Of a stretch of 64,000 bases of DNA, positions 9,689 through 18,480 are shown piece by piece. Made by a program: the position numbers and the translations under genes. Origin of the DNA: Streptomyces sp. WAC05374 (GTDB taxonomy: Bacteria > Actinomycetota > Actinomycetes > Streptomycetales > Streptomycetaceae); assembly GCF_004353505.1 (NCBI RefSeq), contig NZ_SMNQ01000003.1, positions 1 to 64,000 of the forward strand. The letters are read 5' to 3'. The notes below the pieces were generated by a model. The model was given only the letters and a program-made list of their open reading frames with translations. It made no database searches and was not told the origin of the DNA. Numbering within the stretch: position 1 is the stretch's first letter; each line of letters begins with the position of its first letter.

Positions 9689-11068
9689 TCAGGCGGTGCG
9701 GACGAGGGCGAGGACCTCGTCGCGCAGGGCGGCCATCGTCGGTTCGTCGCGGGCCTCGACGTTCAGGCGCAGCAGCGGTTCCGTGTTGGAGGGGCGGAGG
9801 TTGAACCACCAGTCGGCGCCCGTGACCGTCAGGCCGTCCAGGTCGTCGGTCGTGACGCCGTCGCGGGAGGCGAACGCCTCGCGTACCGCCGCCGTACGGC
9901 CGGGCTGGTCGGCGACCGTGGAGTTGATCTCGCCCGACCCGGAGTAGCGGTCGTACGAGGCGACCAGCTCGGACAGCGGTCCGGTCTGCCCGCCCAGGGC
10001 CGCGAGGACGTGGAGGGCGGCCAGCATGCCGGTGTCGGCGTTCCAGAAGTCGCGGAAGTAGTAGTGCGCGGAGTGCTCGCCGCCGAAGATGGCACCGGTA
10101 CGGGCCATCTCCTCCTTGATGAAGGAGTGGCCGACCCGGGTGCGCACCGGCGTCCCGCCGTGCTCGCGGACGACCTCGGGGACGGACCACGACGTGATCA
10201 GGTTGTGGATGATCGTCCCCGTGCCGCCGTTCCTGGCGAGCTCGCGCGCCGCGACCAGCGCGGTGACCGCCGACGGGGACACCGGGTCCCCCTTCTCGTC
10301 CACCACGAAGCAGCGGTCGGCGTCGCCGTCGAAGGCCAGGCCCAGGTCGGCGCCCTCCTCCCGCACCCGCTTCTGGAGGTCCACCAGGTTGGCCGGGTCC
10401 AGGGGGTTGGCCTCGTGGTTGGGGAACGTGCCGTCCAGCTCGAAGTACAGGGGCACCAGGTCCAGCGGCAGGCCCGCGAAGACGGTGGGGACCGTGTGGC
10501 CGCCCATGCCGTTGCCGGCGTCCACGACGACCTTCAGCGGCCGGATGGCGGCGAGGTCCACCAGGGTCTTCAGATGGGCGGCGTAGTCGCCGAGGGTGTC
10601 CCGCTCGGTCAGTACGCCGGGAGCGGCGGCGGCCTCGGGCGCGCCGGTCTCCAGCCACTTCTCGACGAGCGCGCGGATGTCCGCGAGGCCGGTGTCCTGC
10701 CCGACGGGCGCGGCGCCCGCGCGGCACATCTTGATGCCGTTGTACTGGGCCGGGTTGTGCGACGCCGTGAACATCGCGCCCGGCAGCCCGAAGCGCCCCG
10801 ACGCGAAGTACAACTGGTCCGTGGAGCACAGGCCGATCAGCGTGACGTCCGCGCCGCGCCGGGCCGCGCCCCGGGCGAACGCACCGGACAGGCCGGGCGA
10901 CGAGGGGCGCATGTCGTGGCCGACCACGATCGCCTCGGCGCGCGTGACCTCGACGAACGCCGCGCCGAAGAGCTCCGCCAGCGGCTCGTCCCACTGATCC
11001 GGCACCACTCCGCGGACGTCGTACGCCTTGACGATCCCCGACAGATCACGAGACAGATGAGCTGTCAC
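9689..11068 (-). CDS. manB: Phosphomannomutase/phosphoglucomutase
   Basis: Converts mannose-6-phosphate to mannose-1-phosphate (and often glucose phosphates) in GDP-mannose synthesis. The 459-residue protein has the four alpha-D-phosphohexomutase domains: IVKAYDVRGVVPDQWD at the N-terminus, the phosphoserine loop TASHNPAQYNGIKM (Ser103), the metal loop AFDGDADRCF, the sugar-specificity loop region GGEHSAHYYF, and the C-terminal phosphate-binding RPSNTEPLLRLNVEA. The GTG start is favoured over an upstream ATG because GGAGGG lies ideally upstream and homology begins there. It is the first gene of the mannose cluster that runs to manA. Confidence 0.94.
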   Translation of the reverse strand: MTAHLSRDLSGIVKAYDVRGVVPDQWDEPLAELFGAAFVEVTRAEAIVVGHDMRPSSPGLSGAFARGAARRGADVTLIGLCSTDQLYFASGRFGLPGAMFTASHNPAQYNGIKMCRAGAAPVGQDTGLADIRALVEKWLETGAPEAAAAPGVLTERDTLGDYAAHLKTLVDLAAIRPLKVVVDAGNGMGGHTVPTVFAGLPLDLVPLYFELDGTFPNHEANPLDPANLVDLQKRVREEGADLGLAFDGDADRCFVVDEKGDPVSPSAVTALVAARELARNGGTGTIIHNLITSWSVPEVVREHGGTPVRTRVGHSFIKEEMARTGAIFGGEHSAHYYFRDFWNADTGMLAALHVLAALGGQTGPLSELVASYDRYSGSGEINSTVADQPGRTAAVREAFASRDGVTTDDLDGLTVTGADWWFNLRPSNTEPLLRLNVEARDEPTMAALRDEVLALVRTA

Positions 11069-11146
11069 TTCCCCGCACCCTCCTGCAAGCCCTGTGTGGT
11101 CCACCCGAGGGTGGAGGACACAAACTACCCGGTAGGGGGCGGGGGC

Positions 11147-11527
11147 TCAGGAGTCGGGAGAGCGCAGCACCCGCAGGTGCCCGCGGCGCCCGACCTCCAC
11201 CGGGTCGCCGCCACGGCCGCCGGGCTTGCCGCCGGCCTGCGCGGCGCGCTCCTGGGGGCGGGCCGCTTCCCGTACGGCGTTGGCGAGCGCCTCGAGGTCG
11301 TCGCCGCTGGGGCGGCTGGGCGCGGAGCCGTCGGAGAGCCGCACGACCTCCCAGCCGCGCGGCGCGGTCAGGCGCTCGCTGTGCTCGGCGCACAGGTCGT
11401 AACAGTGGGGCTCGGCGTAGGTGGCGAGCGGGCCGAGGACCGCAGTCGAGTCGGCATAGACGTACGTCAGTGTCGCGACGGCAGGGCGGCCGCACGCGGT
11501 GCGCGAACAGCGACGTACAGGGCTCAC
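11147..11527 (-). CDS. DUF3499 family protein
   Basis: About 126 residues, an actinobacterial family of unknown function. The N-terminus SPVRRCSRTACGRPAVATLT carries a Cys pair; PHCYDLCAEHSERLTAPRGW carries a second, suggesting a zinc ribbon. The C-terminal half is Arg/Gly/Ala-rich and probably disordered. The GTG start follows family alignment; no good ribosome binding site is visible, so the mRNA may be leaderless. The gene is usually next to phosphomannomutase and the metallopeptidase-like gene, as here (divergent from the latter, 78 bp before manB). Confidence 0.85.
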   Translation of the reverse strand: MSPVRRCSRTACGRPAVATLTYVYADSTAVLGPLATYAEPHCYDLCAEHSERLTAPRGWEVVRLSDGSAPSRPSGDDLEALANAVREAARPQERAAQAGGKPGGRGGDPVEVGRRGHLRVLRSPDS

Positions 11528-11848
11528 GACGTTGGACGGTACCGCACTCTTGAGCGGGCCGCGACGACTCTCCACCAGGTCACTCGCCCGTGTCGCGGTG
11601 TGACCTCCCGCACAGGGGCTCCGGGGGAGGCTCGACTGACCTGCGGGGAAGGTCCGATCCGGGGATGCCGGCGGCCGACGGACCGAACGCCACCCCGAAC
11701 GAATCCGGTCATTCAAGGCGATCCGACCGGTTCATTCTCAGTACTGGATCGAGCCCATTCGTGGCTGAAATGCTCAATCAACGACACGCCCTTGGCATGG
11801 CGCGCGACACGATCGCCGTACGCCGGGGAGAGCTACCCTGCCTCAGTG
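11528..11848. other. Divergent promoter region between DUF3499 and zincin-like genes
   Basis: About 320 bp without a gene. The right part is comparatively AT-rich (11700-11800: TTCATTCTCAGTACTGG and neighbours), as expected for promoters. TACCCT at 11834-11839 lies 9 nt before the ATG of the zincin-like gene and would suit a nearly leaderless transcript. No clear -35 or operator. Confidence 0.4.
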
Positions 11849-12277
11849 ATGGACAGTTCCGTACCGCCCCGACCGGCCGAGCCCCGGCCGCGCCGCCGCG
11901 ACCGGCACGGCCGCGGCATGCGCGGGCCCGTGGCCCCGCCCCAGGTACCGCTCTCCGCCACCCGCGCGGACACCTTCCGCGATCTGGTGCAGGACTCGGT
12001 GGAGCGCCTCGAGCGGCGCTGGCCGCAGCTCGCCGACGTCGACTTCCTCGTGCTCGAGGTCCCGGTGGCGCCCGAGGAGTCCGTGCCGCTCGGCGTCTCG
12101 GTCCCGGCCGGCCGCGACCGGCCCGCGCGGGTCATCGTCTACCGGCGGCCGGTCGAGCTGCGCGCCAAGAACCGCGACGAGCGTGCCCTGCTGGTCCACG
12201 AGGTCGTGGTCGAGCAGGTGGCGGAGCTGCTCGGGCTGTCGCCGGAGTCGGTCGACCCCCGGTACGGGCAGGACTGA
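11849..12277 (+). CDS. Zincin-like metallopeptidase family protein with altered metal site
   Basis: A 142-residue protein of the small zincin family (PF06262 type). It has a basic disordered N-terminus (RPRRRDRHGRGMRG), then FRDLVQDSVERLERRWPQL and DVDFLVLEVP, and ends with the helix LLVHEVVVEQVAELLGLSPE. Classical members carry HExxHxxG. Here the first His-Glu is kept but the second ligand His is replaced by Val, so normal zinc binding and catalysis are doubtful. Function unknown. ATG chosen at the start of the recognisable protein. It is convergent with the DUF5719 gene. Confidence 0.8.
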   Translation: MDSSVPPRPAEPRPRRRDRHGRGMRGPVAPPQVPLSATRADTFRDLVQDSVERLERRWPQLADVDFLVLEVPVAPEESVPLGVSVPAGRDRPARVIVYRRPVELRAKNRDERALLVHEVVVEQVAELLGLSPESVDPRYGQD

Positions 12278-12411
12278 CCGCCCCACCGGCAGGGGCGGGG
12301 CCGGCCCGGCCCGTTCGGTGGGGCGGGACCGGCCCGGCCGTCGGGACCCGTCCGCGAGTACCCGGCCGACAGGACCTGTCCGGCTGTCAGGGAGCCGTCA
12401 CGGCCGGCCCG

Positions 12412-13959
12412 TCACGACCCGTCCGTCAGCACCGACAGGTCCTGCCGGGCCGCCGGGACCTCCACCGTGCCGCGGTCGTCGCCGAGGGTCTGCACCGTGA
12501 ACATCGGGATGCCGTCGTCCGGCTCGGCCAGCGTGCGCGCCGCGTGCACCGGGCCGCCCGAGAGCGTCTCGACCGTCAGCGCGTACGAGCCCTTCAGCCC
12601 GGCCGGCACCGGCGGCGTGACCGCCAGGGTCGTGCCGCTCCTGACCGTGTACGTCTTGGTCGCCGGCGTCCCTCCCCCGGTGCCCGCCGACGCGGTGACC
12701 CTGACCTCCGCGGTCGCGCCCGGCGCGGTCAGCGACAGGGTGGTGCCCTCGGCCCGGTTGTCCGCGGCGGTCGCCCGCTCCCCCACCGGCCCGGTCGCCG
12801 GGATGAACGCCACCTCCTGGTCGTCGCCCTTGCCGCGGACGACCCGCAGCGCGGCGACCACCGGTGTGGCGCGGCCCTTCTGGGCCGGGGACAGCAGCAG
12901 TGACGCGGCCTCGCCGCGCGTGACGTCCTTGAGGTCGACGGCCGCGGTCATCCCCGACTTCACGTGCAGGCCCTCGGCCGCGGCCGGGGTGATCGTGCCG
13001 GTCGGGCTCGCGAGCTGGATCTTCAGGTCGGCGTCGTCCTCGCCGGGCGCGTACGCCACCAGCCGTACGGACGTGGCGTCCGCCGGGATGCCGGGCAGGA
13101 CCAGCGTGCCGGCCGGGTCGACGGAGGCGGGGAGCCAGTCGCTGCCGAGCGTCTCGTCGGCGGAGCGCACCACCGCGCCCACCCGGCCGCTGCGGGTGGT
13201 GACGTGGACCGTGACGTCATCGGCGGCCGGGTCGGTGGTCAGGGTGGACAGCAGGACCGGCACGCTGGACCGGGCCGGGACCGTGATGCCCTCGGTGAGC
13301 TGGGACTTCAGCGTGCCCTCGGGCCCGTGCAGCTCGATGTCGACGACGGTGGCCGTGTCGTCGGGGTTGGTCAGATGGACGTAGTCCGCGCGCTGCTTGG
13401 CGGTCGAGGCACCGGGGAACCAGAAGTCGGTGTCGGGCGCCGTGCAGCTCACGCCCAGCAGGCCGTGCCCGCCGCCCGCCGGGACCTTCGTCGTCTGCTG
13501 GGTGGTCCAGCCGGGGGCGAGCCGTCCGGAGGCCGAGCCGATCAGGGCCGGGGCGTCGCCGCCGTCCGCCTCGGCGGTGGCCGGCCTGCCGGGCTGGGTG
13601 AGGCTGAGGGCGGGCTTGTCGGCGGCCGGGGCCTTCTTGGTGGTGCCGGCCTTCCTGGGGGTCGCGGTCGTCTCGTCCGCCGTGGCGGTGGACGGCTTCA
13701 GCTCCGCCCGGCCCGCGGAGGCCGCGCCGGTGCCGGACGCCTTCCCGGCCGGGGTGAACGACGTGTACACCGTCTCGGCGACCTCGGAGTTGCTCGGCGC
13801 GGGGCACAGCAGGCTGGAGCGCTCGACCGGGAGCCGGACCGGGGCCGGGGCGGCCGTCGGCGTACCGGCGCCGCCGTCCGGGGAGGTCAGGGCGGCGAGA
13901 CCGGTGACCGCGGCGAGGGCGGTGACGGCGGCGGCGAGGGAGAGGGTGGTCCGGTTCAC
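12412..13959 (-). CDS. DUF5719 family secreted/membrane-anchored protein
   Basis: A 515-residue exported protein. The N-terminus NRTTLSLAAAVTALAAVTGL is a signal peptide or anchor, followed by a Pro/Ala/Thr-rich linker and an all-beta body. The body includes LLGVSCTAPDTDFWFPGAST, repeated ADYVHLTNPDDTATVVDIEL-type strands and sandwich repeats to the C-terminus. The family is actinobacterial and uncharacterised, consistently next to the large glycosyltransferase. Its GTG overlaps the glycosyltransferase stop by 4 bp (GTGA), implying translational coupling and probably a shared surface-glycan or glycoprotein role. No enzyme motif is visible. Confidence 0.85.
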   Translation of the reverse strand: MNRTTLSLAAAVTALAAVTGLAALTSPDGGAGTPTAAPAPVRLPVERSSLLCPAPSNSEVAETVYTSFTPAGKASGTGAASAGRAELKPSTATADETTATPRKAGTTKKAPAADKPALSLTQPGRPATAEADGGDAPALIGSASGRLAPGWTTQQTTKVPAGGGHGLLGVSCTAPDTDFWFPGASTAKQRADYVHLTNPDDTATVVDIELHGPEGTLKSQLTEGITVPARSSVPVLLSTLTTDPAADDVTVHVTTRSGRVGAVVRSADETLGSDWLPASVDPAGTLVLPGIPADATSVRLVAYAPGEDDADLKIQLASPTGTITPAAAEGLHVKSGMTAAVDLKDVTRGEAASLLLSPAQKGRATPVVAALRVVRGKGDDQEVAFIPATGPVGERATAADNRAEGTTLSLTAPGATAEVRVTASAGTGGGTPATKTYTVRSGTTLAVTPPVPAGLKGSYALTVETLSGGPVHAARTLAEPDDGIPMFTVQTLGDDRGTVEVPAARQDLSVLTDGS

Positions 13960-16900
13960 TGGTTGCTGCTCCCGTCGGGACGCTGCTCGTTGTCGTACTC
14001 GTAGCCGTACTGCTGCTGCTCGTACTGCCCCTGCGGGTACTGCTGGTACTGCTGCTGGTACTGCCCCTGCGCGTCGTAGGGGCCCTGCTCGTAGCCGGTC
14101 TGTTCGTATCCCGTCGGGGGCTGCTGGTACTGCTCGTAGGACTGCGGGTACTGCTGGTACGGATCGGCCTGGTACTGCTGCTGCCCGGCCGGGTGACCGG
14201 CGTACGTGTGGCCGCCGTCCCACTCGCCGTAGGCGGGCTGGCGCGGCACCTCGGGGTGCGCGTACGGGTCGGCGTCCGGTACGGGTACGGAGGCGGGGGC
14301 CGCCTCCGGTGCAGTGTCGGCGCCCTGACCGGCTTCCGCCGCCCCGGCGGCGTCCGCGGCCGCCGCCCGCAGCCGGCGTGCCCGGCGGCCGTCGCCCGCC
14401 AGGTCCTCGGCGGTCACGGCGGGCTCCTCCTCCGGCAGGTCGTCGTCCACGTCGCGGCGCCGCCCCGGCAGGGCCAGGACGAGGAGGACGACGGCCAGGA
14501 ATGCCTGCGTCCAGACCCAGGCGGTGTGCCCGAAGGAGTCCTCGTACGTCAGGTCCAGGCGCCCGCCCTCGGCGGGCAGCTCGAAGCCCTGCGCCCAGCC
14601 GTCCACGACCGTCTTCTCCAGCGGCCGCCCGTCGATGGTGGCCCGCCAGCCGTCGTCCGCCCGGTCCGCGATGCGCAGCACGCGGCCGGAGGCGCCCGAG
14701 GGGATGTCGGTGTGCGCCTCGACCGGGCCGGCGGCGACCGCCAGCCGCTCGCCCTTGCCGTCGCCGCCCGGGACGATGGTGGCCCGCGCGACCTGCCGGT
14801 CCACCCGCCACAGGGCGCTGCCGTCGAGCTGGCTGAGCCGGGTGAGCCCCGGCGTGGCGTCCAGGACGCGGCCCATCTGGCGCGGCGCGCCGTCCCGTAC
14901 CAGGACGTACCGGATCGCGAAGCCGCTGAGCTGGTCCGTCTGGTCCGCGCCGGAGCCCGCGACCAGGTTGGCCACGACCTTGTCGAGGCGGGCGTCGCCG
15001 CCGCCCGCCGCGGCCAGTTCGGCGTCCCCGAGGCGGGCGCCCGAGCCGCGCAGCAGGGTGTAGGGCACCTCGGCCGTGGAGGTGCCGCCCAGCACCAGGG
15101 TGCGCGGCTGGTCCCGGGTGTCGCTCTCCTCGGCGACGAACGCGGGCACCTGCACCGGGTCGCGCCGCTCGAGGGGGCCGGCCGCGCCGCCGAGCATCCA
15201 GCCCGCCGCGGAGACGACCGGTCCGGCGGCGGCGGCCAGCGCGATCAGCACGGCCACCGGCTGGCGCCAGCCGAAGCTCTGGGAGGCGACGCGCGTACGG
15301 CCGCCCTCCGCGCCGAGCATGCCGGCGGCCAGCAGCGCGATGCCGTACACGAGGGTGGCGGGGCCGGCCCAGCCGGAGCCGTTGGTCAGCACCGCGAACA
15401 CGAGGGCGACGACTGCGGCCACCCAGGCCGTGCGGACGGCGAACTGCCGCTCCGCGCGCAGCAGGGCCGCCAGCGCCGCGAGGACCAGGCCGATCAGCAC
15501 CAGCCCGCCGACGGTCCGGGGGCCGCCCGGGGAGACGCCGAGCAGGTCGAGGGGCGACGCCGAGCCCGCGGTGTACTCCGTACCGGCCTCCCTCAGGAAG
15601 GCGGACGGGTCGCTCAGCAGGGTCAGCGACCAGGGTGCGAGCAGCAGCAGCGGGGTGCCGGCGACCGCCAGGAAGCGCAGCCCGTACGCGACGGCGTCCC
15701 CGCGCCGCAGCACCAGCACCGCGAGGCCGAGGACGACCGCGAGCGGCCAGACGACCGGGGTGAACGCCATGGTGAAGGTGAGCAGGAAGGCGTACGCCCA
15801 GGTGGCGCGCCAGCTTCCGCGTCCCTCACCGCGCAGCCCGTGCGCCGCGACGGCGGCCCGGGCGATCAGCGGCAGCAGGACGGCCAGGACGGCCGTGCCC
15901 AGCCGCCCGGTCGCCAGCGCCCCGGTGGCGGCGGGCAGGAAGGCGTACGCGACGGCTCCCCAGGCGCGCAGCAGCCGCGACTCGACCAGGGGACGGGAGG
16001 CGAAGTACGCGGTGAAGCCGGCCAGCGGCACCGAGCAGACCAGCAGCACGGTGAGCGCGAGGCCGGTGGAGCCGAGGAACACGGCGGACAGGGCGGCGAG
16101 GATCGCCAGGTACGGAGGGGCGGTCTGGGTGCCGCCGGTGCCCAGCGGGTGCCAGGCGTCCGCGTACCGGGCCCACAGGTCCCCGACCCCGTCGGGGACG
16201 GGCAGCAGCGCGCCGCCCGCGAGGGAACCGCCACCGAACAGGCCGCGGCAGGCCACCACCGACACGAGCAGCAGCAGCGCGAAGAGGACCGGGCCCGGCT
16301 TGCGGGCGATCTTCTTGAGCCGGGCGAACTGCTCGATCTCGAGGTAGTCGGCGTCGTCCCCGCCGGGGCCCGACTCCACCGCGCCGTGGCGCGAGCCGCC
16401 CGAATCGGCGTCCGTGCCGCCGACGTTGGACATGACCTGTTCGACGGTGGCGCGGACGGTGGCGCCGGGCGGCGGGAACAGCGGGCGCAGCTCGGACGCC
16501 TCGACGGCCCTGTGGCTCCGCTTCCGGCGGGCCGCGATGATCCGCTCGGGCCGCAGCAACGTGCCGAACAGACCCATGACTTCGTCGACGGCCTGGCCGG
16601 GCGCCTTGCCGACGAGGTAGGCCAGGGTGCGCAGGAGGGTGCCGACGACGAGGCGGAGGAGGACCCAGGGGAAGGCGGCGCCGCGCGCGTTGGCCAGCAG
16701 CGTGTAGACGGCTCCCGCCTTGTCGACGCGGTGCGGGCTGGCGACGGAGCGGCCCGCGCAGTCGACGGTGCGCCGCTCGCGGGCGGACGCCTCCGCGTGG
16801 CGGAGGACGGCGTCGGGGGCGACGAGGACGCGGTGGCCGGCGGCGTGCGCGCGCCAGCACAGGTCGACGTCGTCACGCATCAGGGGCAGACGCCGGTCGA

Positions 16901-17585
16901 AGCCGCCGAGCTCCTCGAAGACGTCCCGGCGAACGAGCATGCCGGCGCTGGAGACGGCGAGTACGGGGCGGACCTGGTCGTGCTGGCCCTGGTCCTGCTC
17001 GCGCCGGTCCAGGCCGGTCCAGCGGCGGCCACTGTTGGCGATGGACACGCCCACTTCGAGGAGCTGCTTGCGGTCGTACCAGCCGCGCAGCTTGGGCCCG
17101 ACGATCGCCGCGTACGCGTCACTGTCCGCGACGCGGAGCAGCTCGGCGAGGGCGTCGGGCTCGGGCGCGGCGTCGTCGTGGAGCAGCCAGAGCCACTGGA
17201 CGGGCTCGCCGTGCGGCAGGTCCGGCATGTCGTAGGCGTCGTCGTTCCACGTCCGGCTGACGGGATCCCAGCCGCTGGGCCGCTTCAGGTACGGCAGCTC
17301 CTCGGGGCCGAGCACGGGCGCCGTGCGCGCGGCCTCCTCGACGGCGGCGCCGAAGCCCGTGCGCCGCGCGAGGTGCAGCACCCGGTCGTCGCCGATGGCC
17401 TCGGTGACCAGCCGCGCGGAGTCGTCGGCGCTGCCGGTGTCGGCGGCGACGACGTTCTGTACGGGGCGTTCCTGGCCGAGCAGCCCGGCGAGGACGTCCG
17501 GCAGCCACCGGGCGCCGTCGTGGGAGACGAGCACGGCGGTGACGACGTGCCGCGGGAATTCGGGCTGCTGCGCGGTGGCGGACAT
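13956..17585 (-). CDS. Large membrane glycosyltransferase (GT2 domain plus polytopic domain, Q/Y-rich tail)
   Basis: 1209 residues in at least four parts. Residues 1-300 form a GT2 catalytic domain (VTAVLVSHDGARWLPDVLAG, WLWLLHDDAAPEPDAL with an Asp-Asp pair, LPLMRDDVDLCWRAHAAGHR). A central block of about a dozen membrane segments follows, from roughly 425 to 830. The extracytoplasmic beta region includes LWRVDRQVARATIVPGGDGK and DDGWRATIDGRPLEK, then a last TM (TQAFLAVVLLVLALPG). The cytosolic C-terminal tail is Ala/Glu-rich, then about 110 residues rich in Gln, Tyr, Pro and Gly (QYQQQYQQYPQGQYEQQQYG). The family probably transfers a lipid-linked sugar to a surface polymer; the donor is unknown. 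It is coupled to the DUF5719 gene. Confidence 0.88.
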   Translation of the reverse strand: MSATAQQPEFPRHVVTAVLVSHDGARWLPDVLAGLLGQERPVQNVVAADTGSADDSARLVTEAIGDDRVLHLARRTGFGAAVEEAARTAPVLGPEELPYLKRPSGWDPVSRTWNDDAYDMPDLPHGEPVQWLWLLHDDAAPEPDALAELLRVADSDAYAAIVGPKLRGWYDRKQLLEVGVSIANSGRRWTGLDRREQDQGQHDQVRPVLAVSSAGMLVRRDVFEELGGFDRRLPLMRDDVDLCWRAHAAGHRVLVAPDAVLRHAEASARERRTVDCAGRSVASPHRVDKAGAVYTLLANARGAAFPWVLLRLVVGTLLRTLAYLVGKAPGQAVDEVMGLFGTLLRPERIIAARRKRSHRAVEASELRPLFPPPGATVRATVEQVMSNVGGTDADSGGSRHGAVESGPGGDDADYLEIEQFARLKKIARKPGPVLFALLLLVSVVACRGLFGGGSLAGGALLPVPDGVGDLWARYADAWHPLGTGGTQTAPPYLAILAALSAVFLGSTGLALTVLLVCSVPLAGFTAYFASRPLVESRLLRAWGAVAYAFLPAATGALATGRLGTAVLAVLLPLIARAAVAAHGLRGEGRGSWRATWAYAFLLTFTMAFTPVVWPLAVVLGLAVLVLRRGDAVAYGLRFLAVAGTPLLLLAPWSLTLLSDPSAFLREAGTEYTAGSASPLDLLGVSPGGPRTVGGLVLIGLVLAALAALLRAERQFAVRTAWVAAVVALVFAVLTNGSGWAGPATLVYGIALLAAGMLGAEGGRTRVASQSFGWRQPVAVLIALAAAAGPVVSAAGWMLGGAAGPLERRDPVQVPAFVAEESDTRDQPRTLVLGGTSTAEVPYTLLRGSGARLGDAELAAAGGGDARLDKVVANLVAGSGADQTDQLSGFAIRYVLVRDGAPRQMGRVLDATPGLTRLSQLDGSALWRVDRQVARATIVPGGDGKGERLAVAAGPVEAHTDIPSGASGRVLRIADRADDGWRATIDGRPLEKTVVDGWAQGFELPAEGGRLDLTYEDSFGHTAWVWTQAFLAVVLLVLALPGRRRDVDDDLPEEEPAVTAEDLAGDGRRARRLRAAAADAAGAAEAGQGADTAPEAAPASVPVPDADPYAHPEVPRQPAYGEWDGGHTYAGHPAGQQQYQADPYQQYPQSYEQYQQPPTGYEQTGYEQGPYDAQGQYQQQYQQYPQGQYEQQQYGYEYDNEQRPDGSSNQ
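13968..14200 (-). repeat. Low-complexity Gln/Tyr-codon repeat
   Basis: The last part of the glycosyltransferase gene is made of degenerate CAG/TAC-rich units (on the plus strand, CTGCTGGTACTGC-like repeats). They encode strings such as YQQYPQ and GYEQTGYEQG. It is in frame, and length changes in multiples of three would only alter the tail. Confidence 0.75.
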
Positions 17586-18110
17586 CGGGTTACGGGCCCT
17601 CCGGCCGGGGGTCGCCCGCGGGGGGCGTGGGAGCGTCTCGGACGGAGGCCCACACTAATGGCTGGCAGGACGGCGGTCGGCCGCCTGTGGACAGAGCACG
17701 GCCGGCGGCTCGTTCTTGCCGTTCTTTACGTACACGTGTGCACGCTTTGGCCGGTCGGCGTGCGTGGATGACCGGCGCGGTGGCTTGCGCGCAGGCGGGG
17801 CAGGCGGGGCTGCCGGGGGCTCGGTGGCGGTCCGGCGGGCCGGGGGCCCGCGCGCGGCCCGCCCCGGGCGGCGCCTGGGGAGCGGGTGGGGGCGTGGCCC
17901 CTCCGGGCTCGACTCCTCGAGGCCGGCGGCCTCGGGTAACGCCGTCGGGAGCCCACCCCTCGCCGCCAACCTCTGCGGGGACGACCCTGCACGGCCCCGC
18001 CCGCGCCGGATGGCGGGTGCGGCATACGGATGCGGCGGCTGGGAATCAGCGCGCCCGTGCCGGTGTCGCGCCGGGCGGCCGGCCTGTGTGGCGCCCCGGC
18101 CGGTGGTCGG
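17586..18110. other. Intergenic region containing dispersed repeat copy A
   Basis: 525 bp between whiB and the glycosyltransferase with no credible gene. The part near the glycosyltransferase start (17640-17770) is the only AT-containing stretch and probably contains its promoter. The remainder holds one copy of the dispersed repeat described separately. Open frames here are repeat-derived and not supported. Confidence 0.5.
17888..17998 (+). repeat. Dispersed intergenic repeat, copy A
   Basis: Two conserved blocks. GGCGTGGCCCCTCCGGGCTC continues into CTCCTCGAGGCCGGCGGCCT, and further right CGCCGCCAACCTCTGCGGGG continues into CGACCCTGCACGGCCCC. Both blocks recur with few mismatches, in the same order, on the opposite strand at 46917-47029, and in degenerate form at 46675-46823. 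All three copies are intergenic. Long-range GC-rich folding is likely. No transposase is associated. Confidence 0.85.
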
Positions 18111-18374
18111 TCAGACCGCGGCTTTCTTCAGGCGGCGGCGCTCGCGCTCCGACAGGCCGCCCCAGATTCCGAATCTTTCGTCATTCGCGAGCGCGTACTC
18201 AAGGCATTCCGAACGGACTTCGCAGGCGAGGCAGACCTTCTTGGCCTCGCGTGTGGATCCGCCCTTCTCGGGGAAGAACGACTCCGGATCCGTCTGGGCG
18301 CACAACGCGCGCTCCTGCCAGCCGAGTTCCTCATCCGCGTCCTCGACCAGCAGTTCCTGGAACAACTCGGTCAT
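18111..18374 (-). CDS. whiB: WhiB-type iron-sulfur transcription factor
   Basis: An 87-residue developmental regulator required for sporulation septation in Streptomyces; with WhiA it controls cell-division genes. The four cluster-ligating cysteines are Cys25, Cys48, Cys51 and Cys57 (CLACEVRSEC). The GIWGG turn is at 69-73, followed by the basic C-terminus ERERRRLKKAAV. Length and sequence agree with authentic WhiB rather than the longer Wbl paralogues, apart from a few residues in the first eleven (MTELFQELLVE). ATG with GAGGGG upstream. A strong -35/-10 pair lies about 75-105 bp upstream. Confidence 0.95.
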   Translation of the reverse strand: MTELFQELLVEDADEELGWQERALCAQTDPESFFPEKGGSTREAKKVCLACEVRSECLEYALANDERFGIWGGLSERERRRLKKAAV

Positions 18375-18450
18375 GTGCGCCCCTCGTCGGTCTTTGCGTC
18401 CCCGTGATGTGGCCGTTTGTCGAATTTTTCGGCCGAACGACACGAGTGAA

Positions 18451-18480
18451 ATTACAAGTGTGGTGCTCCGGGCCAGTCAA
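18451..18480 (-). promoter_or_regulatory. whiB promoter
   Basis: On the minus strand TTGACT (complement of 18475-18480) and TGTAAT (complement of 18451-18456) are separated by 18 bp, a good vegetative-type promoter. The predicted start near 18444 gives a leader of about 70 nt for whiB. whiB is known in S. coelicolor to have more than one promoter; I do not see a second convincing one here. Confidence 0.6.
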
